DNA of 64,000 nt from Prosthecobacter fusiformis (GCF_004364345.1 NZ_SOCA01000005.1:233716-297715); one strand, 5' to 3'; numbered from the stretch's first letter, positions 39,871 through 47,833 are shown. Program-made: numbers and translations. Notes: generated from the sequence alone by a model not told the origin.

Positions 39871-39917
39871 TGCGCCCGCCCGGATTCGAACCGAGAACCA
39901 AGGGATTATGAGTCCCC
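39871..39917 (-). tRNA. 3' part of tRNA with CAT anticodon (island left attachment half)
   Basis: On the minus strand these 47 bases form an intact anticodon arm (GGGGA CTCATAA TCCCT), variable loop, T-arm (CTCGG TTCGAAT CCGGG) and the 3' side of the acceptor stem (CGGGCGC, then A). The matching 5' acceptor strand GCGCCCG and a D-arm are absent upstream. The loop CTCATAA suggests elongator tRNA-Met. The break point lies at the edge of a region with an integrase 100 bases away, as in tRNA-integrated islands; the full tRNA should be at the other end. Confidence 0.75.
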
Positions 39918-40019
39918 TGCCTTTAGCCTCGAAGCATCTCTACAATCCCTTTGTTTATAGGCATTCGCAGGGGTTCTAAACCGTTTTGAACTTGCTTTTT
40001 CACAGTTAAAATTCACGGT

Positions 40020-41141
40020 ATGCACATGAAAGCTGCCTCAAAGACCGTGAAAACGTGGGAAAACACAAGGGTGCAAAACCTGAAGAGGCATAAGTCTGGC
40101 CTCTACTATGCGAGACTGTTTGAGAATGGAAAAGACGTCTGGAAACCTCTCAAAACGAAACATTTTTCTGTGGCCGAAGCACGCATTGCAGAGGCACAAA
40201 AGGAGCACCGGCAGCACCGCAAGAAAGAGGTTGCTGCTTCCAGTGTTAAAATGACTTTCCAGGATGCAGCAGACCTCCATTCAAAGCAGCTAAGCGGCAG
40301 GGTGGATATCAAGGACAGCACCCGACATTATTGGAAGCAGATTCTCACTGCGCTTGGAAAATACTGGCCGGAATTGCCAGCCTCGGAAATCAGAAAATTA
40401 ACAGAATCGGACTGCCGCGAATGGGCCACACGTTTCGCCAAAACGGCAAGTGCCAATCGCTATAACAATTCCATCGCTTTTCTCCGCCATGTCTTTGATG
40501 TGGCAATCGAACAAGGAATTATCCACAAAAATCCTGCCGCTAAGCTGGAGCGCAAGCCAGTGCGGAGCAAGATTCTCGAACTCCCATCTCTTCAGCAGTT
40601 CCAAGCCTTCGTGGAGTCTATCAGAGGCCGCCATGGACGGTTTTCAACCCATTGTGCAGATTTCACGGAAGGCCTGGCATACACAGGCTGTCGTAAAACC
40701 GAGGGTGGCCGCATCGTGTGGCAGGATCTCAATTTCAAAGCGGGAGAAATTTTGGTGAAAGGTGATCCGACGGACCGCACCAAAAACGGTGAAGTCAGAA
40801 GAATTCCAATGATCCCAAGCGCCCGTGCGCTTTTCGAAAGAATGCGCCTTGAGCGCCCAGATGAAGATCCAACTGCTCCGGTTTTTAAAGTTCGTGAATG
40901 CCAGAAATCTATGGACCGTGCCGCAGAAACAATCGGAATGATCCGTATCACCCATCACGATTTGCGTCATTTCTTTGCAACCATCTGCATTGAAAGTGGG
41001 GTAGATATTCCAACCGTTTCCCGCTGGCTTGGCCACCAGGACGGAGGAATTCTCGCAATGAAAACTTACGGACACCTTCGCCGTGAACATAGTCAGTCCC
41101 AGGCCTTGAAGGTTTCCTTCAAGCCGTCAGAAGCGGCATAG
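40020..41141 (+). CDS. Tyrosine site-specific integrase (island)
   Basis: The 373-aa integrase has an N-terminal arm-binding and SAM-like core-binding part and a catalytic domain with R225 (YTGCRKTEGG), H313-x-x-R316 (HDLRHFF), G-H339 and Y350 (MKTYGHL). It lies 103 bases inside the tRNA fragment and reads into the island, so it is the likely enzyme that inserted the island at the tRNA. The next gene inward on the other strand encodes an excisionase-like HTH protein, a possible directionality factor. Confidence 0.93.
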   Translation: MHMKAASKTVKTWENTRVQNLKRHKSGLYYARLFENGKDVWKPLKTKHFSVAEARIAEAQKEHRQHRKKEVAASSVKMTFQDAADLHSKQLSGRVDIKDSTRHYWKQILTALGKYWPELPASEIRKLTESDCREWATRFAKTASANRYNNSIAFLRHVFDVAIEQGIIHKNPAAKLERKPVRSKILELPSLQQFQAFVESIRGRHGRFSTHCADFTEGLAYTGCRKTEGGRIVWQDLNFKAGEILVKGDPTDRTKNGEVRRIPMIPSARALFERMRLERPDEDPTAPVFKVRECQKSMDRAAETIGMIRITHHDLRHFFATICIESGVDIPTVSRWLGHQDGGILAMKTYGHLRREHSQSQALKVSFKPSEAA

Positions 41142-41143
41142 GT

Positions 41144-41551
41144 CTATGTTGATTTCTTGCCCCAGGATCTTGCAATCTGTCCAAGAACTGAGCTCCTCGA
41201 TTTTTTAGCGGCTCCAGCGCCGGGCATTGTTGAGATTTTGGTGCCCTTGGCTTTATCCTGTTCGCCCGCGCCAATCCGACGTGACTGAATGAACCGATGC
41301 CATATATTTTTCTGTTCAGTCGAAAGTTTTTCAACTCTCGCCTTGGCCTGTTTTGGTTTGTCGATGCCGTTGTAAATGCCTGCTTTTTCAAGGATGCGCT
41401 CAACCTCCTTGGCGGGAATCAGAATCCTGCCATGCTCTGTGATAGCGTTCACCTTTCCTGCATAAATTTGGCGATAACCCCAGGTCTGGGATTTCCCGAA
41501 CAGTTCGGCGAATTCGCCAGGAGAATAAGCAACACGGTTCGGGGAAGCCAT
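41144..41551 (-). CDS. Excisionase-like helix-turn-helix protein
   Basis: This 135-aa protein (GTG at 41,569 would add 6 residues) has an N-terminal MerR/excisionase-type HTH (YSPGEFAELFGKSQTWGYRQ, then KVNAITEHGRILIPAKEVE), with a basic linker and tail. It ends 2 bases from the integrase stop (convergent), which fits a recombination directionality factor. Its start lies just outside the left 30-bp inverted repeat of the adjacent putative invertible segment, so its transcription could be switched. Confidence 0.65.
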   Translation of the reverse strand: MASPNRVAYSPGEFAELFGKSQTWGYRQIYAGKVNAITEHGRILIPAKEVERILEKAGIYNGIDKPKQAKARVEKLSTEQKNIWHRFIQSRRIGAGEQDKAKGTKISTMPGAGAAKKSRSSVLGQIARSWGKKST

Positions 41552-41581
41552 ATCAGCCAGAATGTTCACCTACAAGTGGAC

Positions 41582-41611
41582 GTGAAACAGTTTCATGGGA
41601 TTCTGTTTCAT
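41582..41611. repeat. Left 30-bp inverted repeat of putative invertible segment
   Basis: This sequence (GTGAAACAGTTTCATGG at its outer part) recurs inverted at 42,232-42,261 with one mismatch in 30. Each copy also contains GAAACAG/CTGTTTC-like arms facing each other across about 12 bases, as at a recombinase core site. Confidence 0.85.
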
Positions 41612-41640
41612 TTTATTACGCCATTTCGGGGCATTCTCAA
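41612..41640 (-). promoter_or_regulatory. Possible outward promoter inside the invertible segment
   Basis: On the minus strand TTGAGA (41,635-41,640) and AATAAA (41,612-41,617) are 17 bases apart, facing the excisionase-like gene. The -10 match is weak, so this is only a candidate. If the segment inverted, it would face the exported-protein gene at 42,247. Confidence 0.35.
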
Positions 41641-41653
41641 TCACCAAATCCGG

Positions 41654-42220
41654 CTATTTCCAAGTCCTCTGGATCAGCGTTCGCTCTTCATCATCCCTCA
41701 CATCCAGATAAATTGCAGTAGTCGCCGACTGCGAATGGCCGAACCAAAGTTGCAGCAGATTCAGTGGTATCTTTGCAAGGGCTCCGCGAACGCCAAACGC
41801 ATGACGAAGGCCCTTCGTGGTGGCGTGGATGCCAGTTACCTCCGCTGCCTCCATGACCTGCTTGATGATCCTCCACCCGGTGGTGCGGGAGAAGGTCCAT
41901 AAAGGGCCTTCGGCTTTTTCATCCGCCAGATGACGCAGGCCCGATAGCAAAGAGTTGGGCACGGGAATTCGCCGGTATTCCCGCCGCTCTCGTTTTTTCA
42001 GCGTGCAGATGCGAACCGCGCCAGTAGAGAAATCAACATCCTGTGCGGTCAGGGACAATGCTTCTGATATCCGCATCCCCGTATAATAGATCGCCATGCA
42101 GAACAGCGCTTCAAGACGCGGCATTTTACGAGCACATTTGAGGAATCTCCGCCCTTCCGAATGGGTCAGGTATTTGCGCCGCCCTTCGTGGTCATATGCG
42201 CTGTAGTTCTCTCGGCTCAT
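41654..42220 (-). CDS. Small tyrosine recombinase between inverted repeats
   Basis: This 188-aa recombinase consists almost only of the catalytic domain, the size of FimB/FimE invertases. Catalytic residues: R50 (TGMRISEAL), K-x-x-R139 (TTKGLRHAFG, where K136 replaces the usual histidine), G-H162 and Y171 (TAIYLD). A strong Shine-Dalgarno (GGAGGTG) lies just inside the right inverted repeat. The gene occupies most of the 620-base segment between the repeats. An invertase role is inferred from size and flanking repeats; a solo-recombinase mobile unit is the alternative. Confidence 0.85.
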   Translation of the reverse strand: MSRENYSAYDHEGRRKYLTHSEGRRFLKCARKMPRLEALFCMAIYYTGMRISEALSLTAQDVDFSTGAVRICTLKKRERREYRRIPVPNSLLSGLRHLADEKAEGPLWTFSRTTGWRIIKQVMEAAEVTGIHATTKGLRHAFGVRGALAKIPLNLLQLWFGHSQSATTAIYLDVRDDEERTLIQRTWK

Positions 42221-42231
42221 GTTTCACCTCC

Positions 42232-42261
42232 ATGAAACAGAATCCCATGAAACTGGTTCAC
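42232..42261. repeat. Right 30-bp inverted repeat of putative invertible segment
   Basis: Inverted copy of 41,582-41,611 (29 of 30 bases). It contains the start codons of the exported-protein gene (ATG at 42,232 and at 42,247), so inversion would leave its coding sequence intact but replace everything upstream. Confidence 0.85.
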
Positions 42262-43041
42262 AAATCGTTAACGTCCTGGTTTTCAGGCATCTGCGTTGTG
42301 TTAATTGCTATCTCAACTGTGGCAACTGCACAGACGCCCGCCCAACCTGAATATGTTGCTTATTACAACCCGGAGACAGGCTTCAAACCTGCCCAAACCA
42401 GCCTGACACAAATCTTCCTGCAACTGGCAGGCAGCCTTGAGCATCATGGCAGCCCAGAGCCTTACATCCGCCACATGCAGGCTGAGCATAAACGCATTTC
42501 CTCTCTGTATGAGCAGAAAACTGGCAAGCCACACAAAGGACGCATGCCAGCTCACATGGCAGATGAGTATTTGCAGCAGCTCGTTTCGAACTGGAATGCC
42601 CTTTCGCCCCGATTGGGGCTTGATACATTTTCCAAAGAGATTGGCCGCTGTGCGCGTGAGGGCATACGCGGCACCCGCAATACTGGCACCATAGCCATTG
42701 AGATTTTCAATCAGCACCAGGACCTTGTGATTGAAGGCATGAAGTCGGGTGCAGGTAAAGGGAACGATTTTGAACGATTACGGTCCAAGATCAAAACAGA
42801 ATTGGAGTTCGATAAGCCAGGTGTAACCTTGGTCGGATATGAAACGCAGCGCCGTGATGCTGTTCGTTATGCTCTCGTTATCGAAGGCCGTTTTCACGCA
42901 TTGGATAAGAAGATCGATGCTGCACTTCCCACAGAGCAAGCCAGCGAGCTCAAAAACGTGATGCACTGCTTTTTTATGGACCTCTGTGAACTGGCGCATT
43001 CAGAGTTTGAAATCGGCATGCTGAATTGGTCGTTACAGTGA
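42247..43041 (+). CDS. Exported hypothetical protein beside inverted repeat
   Basis: This 264-aa protein has an export signal (MKLVHKSLTSWFSGICVVLI, cleavage near ATAQ-TPAQ). The mature part is helical, with EYLQQLVSNWNALSPRLG and HCFFMDLCELAHSEFEIG. No family was recognised. Two candidate starts (42,232 and 42,247) lie inside the right inverted repeat, and no Shine-Dalgarno precedes them in the present orientation, which may mean the gene is off in this state. It ends 4 bases from the converging gene at 43,046. Confidence 0.6.
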   Translation: MKLVHKSLTSWFSGICVVLIAISTVATAQTPAQPEYVAYYNPETGFKPAQTSLTQIFLQLAGSLEHHGSPEPYIRHMQAEHKRISSLYEQKTGKPHKGRMPAHMADEYLQQLVSNWNALSPRLGLDTFSKEIGRCAREGIRGTRNTGTIAIEIFNQHQDLVIEGMKSGAGKGNDFERLRSKIKTELEFDKPGVTLVGYETQRRDAVRYALVIEGRFHALDKKIDAALPTEQASELKNVMHCFFMDLCELAHSEFEIGMLNWSLQ

Positions 43042-43045
43042 ATTC

Positions 43046-43906
43046 CTATTGCGGACCTCTCTCGACATTTCCAGTCGGCGTTGGCAGATCGGTTGGTTTT
43101 GACGCGGAATTATCCAGACCAGCCAGTAAATCGGTTGAAAAGACCTTGCCGCCATTCCTCACGGAATTTCTCGGGGGGCTTGGAACTTCAACTTCATTGA
43201 CTTGCTCGTTATCAGCAAGTTCTCGGCGGCTGGAAGTTTGGTGAACCTCACCATTTCTCTCCAGAACCGGCGTTGTAGAAATCGCTACGTTCTCTTTGAA
43301 CGAAGACCTGTCCAGCACAGTGTAGGCTTCGTCCTTGCGCCCTGAATCCCACGCTCTGGTGAAATCGTTGCGGTCAGTCACTGGAATCCTTTTCATTTCC
43401 GGAGGCATCTCTTTGAGCGCAGACAACATGTCCCGGACACTCTGAGCTTCTTTCTCTTTAACCTCGTCTGGCAATTCAGAGAATTGATACTCATCACGTC
43501 GCACACCTTCCCACACACGGTGGCTCATTTGTGCTTTGCCTCCAGCCGTCAATCTGTCCCAAGCGCTTGCGTAGAAATTCTCAAGCTCGTTGAAATCATT
43601 CTTTGTGAAAAATTCTTCCTGAATGAAAGCGCCGTATTGCTGGCGCTCACGCTGATTCAAAGCGGTTTCTTGAGTCACCAAATGCACGACCGCGACGAGT
43701 TGCGCGTCTGCTTTTCGCCGCTCCTCGTCATTGTGGCTTTGCTCCTTCATTTGCAAACCAGTGAGCTGCTTTTTGGCCTCATTCAGAATTCCTACCAGCA
43801 TGCTGGTGGAGCTTCCTACCGAAGCTCCACTGCTTGAAAGTTGATGTTCAAGATCCGAAATCCTCGACTGAAGTTTCGAGCTCTCAATTTCATCGATTTT
43901 CGACAT
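43046..43906 (-). CDS. Hypothetical coiled-coil protein
   Basis: This 286-aa soluble protein has an N-terminal coiled coil (IDEIESSKLQSRISDLEHQL), a helical middle (LNQRERQQYGAFIQEEFF, ENFYASAWDRL) and a disordered Ser/Pro/Thr-rich C-terminus. No family was recognised. It is transcribed in the same direction as, and just after, the XerC/D-like integrase gene, with 75 bases between. Its role in the island is unknown. Confidence 0.55.
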   Translation of the reverse strand: MSKIDEIESSKLQSRISDLEHQLSSSGASVGSSTSMLVGILNEAKKQLTGLQMKEQSHNDEERRKADAQLVAVVHLVTQETALNQRERQQYGAFIQEEFFTKNDFNELENFYASAWDRLTAGGKAQMSHRVWEGVRRDEYQFSELPDEVKEKEAQSVRDMLSALKEMPPEMKRIPVTDRNDFTRAWDSGRKDEAYTVLDRSSFKENVAISTTPVLERNGEVHQTSSRRELADNEQVNEVEVPSPPRNSVRNGGKVFSTDLLAGLDNSASKPTDLPTPTGNVERGPQ

Positions 43907-43981
43907 AGACTCTCCTGCGCATCAGTATAACAAATAATTATTTCACTTTTATTACAGTGGATTGAGCTACCTGAATCGTCT

Positions 43982-44956
43982 TTAATAGGTCACCTTGAAT
44001 GTCGGCGAATCCTCGGGCTTCATTGAACGCCTGTCATACAGCCGAGTGGTCGAGATGCTTGAATGCCCGAGCCATTCTTGAACCTTTGCAATGTCCGCAT
44101 CGTGATCCAGGGCATTGGTCGCTGCCGTTGCTCGCAAGCCATGAACACAAATGGCGCTGGCTTCGATGCCAATTTGGCGGGCGTATTTGCGCACTACGTC
44201 TTTATATATTGCATGGCCTGTAAGCGGAGAGGGGCAACCGTCAGCATCACGACTCCGTGCCTTTAGAAACAAAGGCGCTCGAACATCACTCTTGTGCGCG
44301 GTGATTGCCAGGTAATCGCTGATTCGCTGGCTGGTATGCGGGTGTATCGGGATGAATCGAATTTTGCCTCCTTTGCCTTCGACGAGGAAATGCATCACTC
44401 CACGACGCTCCTGGATATCCCCCACCTTGAGCGAGCAAAGCTCAGCTCGCCGTAGCCCATGAAACAGCAGGGCGGAGAGAATCGCCCGGTCGCGAACCCC
44501 TTTCAATGTATCTGGAGCAGGGGCTTCCAAAATGGCTTTGGCACGTTCGTCAGACAGAGCCGGGGACTTCCCTTCATTCGAGCCCATGTTGGGACGCTTC
44601 ACCCCGTCAGCAGGATTGAATGGCACCGCGTTGCACTCACACAGGTAATCAAAGAGCGATGCCACCGCAGAGAGCTTTCTGCGAACAGTTGCAGCTTCGA
44701 GAGTCCTTGCCTCAAGCTGTTTTCGCCAAGCGATCAAATGCGACCGCTTCACGAGTCGAAATTCCTCTGCCTGCCGAATTCCGGCAAACGCCATGAAATC
44801 CTGGACATCGCTTTTGTATGCCCGCCGGGTGTTCTTGTTTTCGATATTCGCGAACCACTCGACCTCAGGCGGCACATCTGCCAGTGACTGAAACTCAACT
44901 GCCGTCAGCAACCGAGCTTTTGATTTATCAACCAGACCATTTTTGTAATTTTCCAA
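43982..44956 (-). CDS. XerC/XerD-like tyrosine recombinase
   Basis: This 324-aa recombinase has the SAM-like N-terminal domain (NTRRAYKSDVQDFMAF) and a catalytic domain with R169 (HGLRRAELCSL), a lysine in EGKGGKIR, H272-x-x-R275 (VHGLRATAATNAL), H298 (WLGHSS) and Y307 (TTRLYDRR). This is the normal Xer layout. It is the third tyrosine recombinase within 5 kb. It may act on element-borne sites or be an integrase of an inserted sub-element. A 14-bp inverted repeat lies just upstream of its start. Confidence 0.9.
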   Translation of the reverse strand: MENYKNGLVDKSKARLLTAVEFQSLADVPPEVEWFANIENKNTRRAYKSDVQDFMAFAGIRQAEEFRLVKRSHLIAWRKQLEARTLEAATVRRKLSAVASLFDYLCECNAVPFNPADGVKRPNMGSNEGKSPALSDERAKAILEAPAPDTLKGVRDRAILSALLFHGLRRAELCSLKVGDIQERRGVMHFLVEGKGGKIRFIPIHPHTSQRISDYLAITAHKSDVRAPLFLKARSRDADGCPSPLTGHAIYKDVVRKYARQIGIEASAICVHGLRATAATNALDHDADIAKVQEWLGHSSISTTRLYDRRSMKPEDSPTFKVTY

Positions 44957-44978
44957 ATTAACCTCTCAATCAATTTAT

Positions 44979-45012
44979 TATAGTATTGATAAAATACATT
45001 ATCAATACTATA
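44979..45012. repeat. 14-bp perfect inverted repeat
   Basis: Two 14-bp arms (44,979-44,992 and 44,999-45,012, core TAGTATTGATAA) are separated by 6 bases in the AT-rich gap between the Xer-like recombinase start and the end of the CBASS operon. It could be a repressor operator, a recombination site, or a weak terminator of the CBASS operon. The T tract expected of a terminator is lacking. Confidence 0.6.
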
Positions 45013-45053
45013 TATAAAAATATTAATTCTGAAGGCAATTATCTTGATTCGAG

Positions 45054-45482
45054 TTAATTTATGGTTCCATGCTGAATCTCTGGACCAAGCCACTTTCCTT
45101 CTTCAAGGAATAACTCATAATATGTCAACCATTCTGAAGTCCATGGAATAATCGTCTTGTGGAGATCGTTGCTGGATAGCCATGGCTGAGTTGGCGGATG
45201 ATATAGGCACAACCTTCCATCACTATACATGTGAATTATGGAACGAGCTTTGATTTCAGGTTTCAAAATTCGCACCTCTGGAATACCCCACTCTGTGTAG
45301 CAAATCTGTACAGTATATCTTGTTGAATAAGTAGTGGGACTTATATCCCCCACGCATTCCAACTTTCCGCACTTAAGCTTACAGTGAAAAATAGGGAAGT
45401 GTTTCTCTATAAGGTGCTTCTGAACCACGAAATGGCGGTAATGACCAGCCCGGTTTCTCGGTGGTTTAGAAATCCTCGCCAT
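45054..45482 (-). CDS. CBASS E2-like ubiquitin-conjugation protein
   Basis: This 142-aa protein matches the free-standing E2-like proteins of short type II CBASS, which form or relay a thioester and prime the CD-NTase. It has FHCKLKCGKLECVGDISPT, a candidate catalytic cysteine C92 in SDGRLCLYHPP, and the characteristic closing segment IIPWTSEWLTYYELFLEEG. It overlaps the end of the CD-NTase gene by 17 bases, which implies translational coupling. No E1- or JAB-type gene is present, in line with the short form. The closest alternative would be another E2-like fold protein of unknown partner. Confidence 0.8.
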   Translation of the reverse strand: MARISKPPRNRAGHYRHFVVQKHLIEKHFPIFHCKLKCGKLECVGDISPTTYSTRYTVQICYTEWGIPEVRILKPEIKARSIIHMYSDGRLCLYHPPTQPWLSSNDLHKTIIPWTSEWLTYYELFLEEGKWLGPEIQHGTIN

Positions 45483-46599
45483 AGAATGAATGAGCTAGAT
45501 TCGGCACCACTGTAGCACAGGCAGCAACAATTCGACCGTTTCTATCAGTGCCTGCACTCCTAGATGCTAAAATTGCAGCTGCTTTTTGGAGTTCCTGTTT
45601 TTTTGCTTTTGCCTCTTCCTCCAATTCTTTAAAGAATCCATCTGACTGGAAGACCCAATCCCATGCTTTGCGAGCCTGGTTTTCGGTGCATTCATCCGAG
45701 GACAAAACTTCTAACTCGGAAAGAGCATCTGCGATCCGTCCCTCGAGATTCAACACATTTTGATCCGCTGTGGACTTTGTGAGCTTGGATTTTGGCCAAC
45801 CTTTATCAGCAAGATTTTCAATTTCCAGATTCCAAGCCAAGCGATTCTTCATTGCTGACAATGTGCCGTGAAATGCTTCATCAAACCGCTCACTCCACTG
45901 GAAACATTCAGAAATGAGCATAGTGAGTTTCATTCCGTTAGGGAGGTCCCAATCTTCATTACTGTCCGCATTTCTGCTTCTGCAAAACCTCTTCATGAGT
46001 TTGACCATCCTTCGCATTTGGCCCCCGGAGCCTGATATTTGTGCGTTACGGTCGATAACCTCGTCTTCAATCCATTCATTTACACGAGTCGGGTTCGACC
46101 TGATCCAGTCCTCTTCTCCCGCGAGTTGAGTAACTCTAATACCAGCATCGTCTTCGAATTCCCGGTAGATTGGAATATCGACGTGGTGTGCATAATCATC
46201 TTCATCAGCATAAAACACGCGGACGCAATTTGTCATCAACTTGGGTTGGCGATTGAATCGCTTGTCTCTCAATGCCGCTCTAACCAACTCCCGAACTTCC
46301 TGAGCTGTCATTTCTGAACCATCTTCATTTACAAGTTGAGACCGACGGATGACGACGCCGTAGTCAATATCATACTCCTCTGCGGTAAATCGGGTCTGGA
46401 CCACAGTATCCATGGCAAATGAACCCTGGCTTTGGAAATTGGACTCACCAATCCTGATTTTAGGATGCAGCTCAGGAAGCCTCTTTATCAAACGATCTGC
46501 ATTAGCTTTTCGGTGAGCGAGAAGCATTTTCCGCATCTCGGGCGGCAGTGATACTTTCTTGTCGTAGAAAGTTTTGATTTGTGAATTGTAGTTATACAT
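45466..46599 (-). CDS. CD-NTase (cGAS/DncV-like nucleotidyltransferase, CBASS)
   Basis: CD-NTases make cyclic oligonucleotide alarm signals upon phage infection. The 377-aa enzyme has the G-S motif (SQGSFAMDT, S60), the metal-binding pair D77/D79 in EYDIDYGVVI, and the third Asp D141 in HHVDIPIY. The frame is open back to 46,644; the ATG at 46,599 lies 7 bases after the stop of the DUF6602 gene. It does not end in glycine (the tail is FYGEDF), which is notable because E2/E1-linked CD-NTases normally use a C-terminal residue for conjugation. Product identity cannot be deduced. Confidence 0.85.
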   Translation of the reverse strand: MYNYNSQIKTFYDKKVSLPPEMRKMLLAHRKANADRLIKRLPELHPKIRIGESNFQSQGSFAMDTVVQTRFTAEEYDIDYGVVIRRSQLVNEDGSEMTAQEVRELVRAALRDKRFNRQPKLMTNCVRVFYADEDDYAHHVDIPIYREFEDDAGIRVTQLAGEEDWIRSNPTRVNEWIEDEVIDRNAQISGSGGQMRRMVKLMKRFCRSRNADSNEDWDLPNGMKLTMLISECFQWSERFDEAFHGTLSAMKNRLAWNLEIENLADKGWPKSKLTKSTADQNVLNLEGRIADALSELEVLSSDECTENQARKAWDWVFQSDGFFKELEEEAKAKKQELQKAAAILASRSAGTDRNGRIVAACATVVPNLAHSFYGEDF

Positions 46600-46606
46600 A
46601 TATAGA

Positions 46607-47359
46607 TCACTTTGAAAGTTGCTTCGCGTATGCTGCCCAATCAACAGCTGGAACGGTTCCTACGGATTGCAGTTTTTGCAGCAGCCGGAATAGGAAAAAA
46701 ACGAGAGCATTTGCTTTGGGTCCAAAAGAGTATTTCCCTGCATCAAATGTATCAAAACAAGCTCCCGTAACAGCAAGTCCACAATCAACCCGCCGTTCAT
46801 CCTTTAGTTTATTATTGAGCTTCTGGAATGTCGCGCCAAAGCCATCAGACCATTCGATATCCAGAGCCACAATCCCACTTACAAGTTCTATTTGTGGTTT
46901 TGGAGGATAAACTCCTCCAGCGTGAGGAATTCCTACCGATGTTCGCTGCATCCGTCGGACGGTTGCGGCTTTATCGGCTGCATATTCCAGATACTTTTTA
47001 TTAATAGTCGGTTTGCACTCGAACACTGCATAAACAGCCTCTGCTGGCACATAACGATGATGCTTATTATCCAGAAGCGTGGGCGTATATTGTCGATCAA
47101 AAACCACTACATCTATTGAATCCGTGGTGTTGCCGGTGCTGTCTAAGATGATGGCTTTTTCAACAGTGTAACGATCAGGCAGATAAAGTCGCAGCACTTC
47201 TATGAAATGCTGTTCGTTAACCTCGCCCATATCCCCATTATGGGTGATCCGCTCCGAGGACCTCAGCTTGGATGCTAGGAGACATTGTTCTGAGGCAAAA
47301 GCTTCCTGAAGGAACGCTTTGCCATCGGTTTTTGAAAGTGATTTGGCTCGACTGGACAT
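46607..47359 (-). CDS. DUF6602-like protein, candidate nuclease effector
   Basis: This 250-aa protein has a PD-(D/E)xK-like pattern: D83 in DSIDVVVFD, then E114-x-K116 in YAVFECKPTI. This is the signature of a restriction-endonuclease-like fold and is seen in DUF6602 proteins. It is the first gene of the operon with the CD-NTase and E2 protein, so it is the best candidate for the cyclic-nucleotide-triggered killing effector. The ATG at 47,359 was chosen; several upstream in-frame starts exist. Effector status is inferred from position; a separate nucleotide-binding domain is not obvious. Confidence 0.7.
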   Translation of the reverse strand: MSSRAKSLSKTDGKAFLQEAFASEQCLLASKLRSSERITHNGDMGEVNEQHFIEVLRLYLPDRYTVEKAIILDSTGNTTDSIDVVVFDRQYTPTLLDNKHHRYVPAEAVYAVFECKPTINKKYLEYAADKAATVRRMQRTSVGIPHAGGVYPPKPQIELVSGIVALDIEWSDGFGATFQKLNNKLKDERRVDCGLAVTGACFDTFDAGKYSFGPKANALVFFLFRLLQKLQSVGTVPAVDWAAYAKQLSK

Positions 47360-47386
47360 ATGCATTAACGCAACACTGTGCCACAT

Positions 47387-47431
47387 GTGATACAACTCTT
47401 CACTTGTCCGTCAAGTGCAACAGTGTATTAT
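47387..47431. promoter_or_regulatory. Divergent promoters sharing one palindromic operator
   Basis: The palindrome CACTTG-N5-CAAGTG (47,401-47,417) covers two opposed -35 boxes. Rightward: TTGTCC (47,404) and TATTAT (47,426-47,431) 16 bases apart, for the HTH gene. Leftward: TTGACG (rc of 47,409-47,414) and TATCAC (rc of 47,387-47,392) 16 bases apart, for the DUF6602-CBASS operon. One bound repressor dimer would silence both. Confidence 0.6.
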
Positions 47432-47457
47432 TCATCTGATTTTTTTAAATCCAGACC

Positions 47458-47829
47458 ATGCCCACTGACTCGTCACAATCCGACATCACACGACTCGCTG
47501 CAATGTTACGAGCCCGCCGGGGAACTCGCGGGCTCAGGAGTGTAGCCCAGGAAATCGGTGAAATAAGTGCGTCTACCCTCTCACGTATCGAGCAGGGAGG
47601 CGTTCCAGATCTCGAAACCTATTTGCGTATCACCAAATGGTTAGGGATCCAGACCGAGCACCAAGGACTTTCGGGAGCGGGAGAAACCGCCACCCCAGAA
47701 TTAATTGAAGCACATTTTCGGGCCGAAAAAGTCCTTCCCCCAGATACGATACAAGCTCTCTCTGACATGATTCGTCAGGCTTATAAATGGGCCGAAAACA
47801 GGGGCATCGGCACCAATCCATCGAAATAG
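47458..47829 (+). CDS. XRE-type HTH regulator (CapH-like)
   Basis: This 123-aa protein has an N-terminal XRE helix-turn-helix (SVAQEIGEISASTLSRIEQG, about 29-50) and a helical C-terminal part. It lies next to an ImmA/IrrE-type protease gene (4-base gap) and is divergent from the CBASS operon. That is the arrangement of CapH/CapP regulators that keep CBASS repressed until the protease cleaves the repressor after DNA damage. The match to CapH rests on context more than on sequence. Confidence 0.75.
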   Translation: MPTDSSQSDITRLAAMLRARRGTRGLRSVAQEIGEISASTLSRIEQGGVPDLETYLRITKWLGIQTEHQGLSGAGETATPELIEAHFRAEKVLPPDTIQALSDMIRQAYKWAENRGIGTNPSK

Positions 47830-47833
47830 TTTC

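Noticed and set aside
39871..39960. Complete tRNA gene at the island edge
   Set aside because: No 5' acceptor strand complementary to CGGGCGC and no D-arm are present, so only the 3' part is supported.
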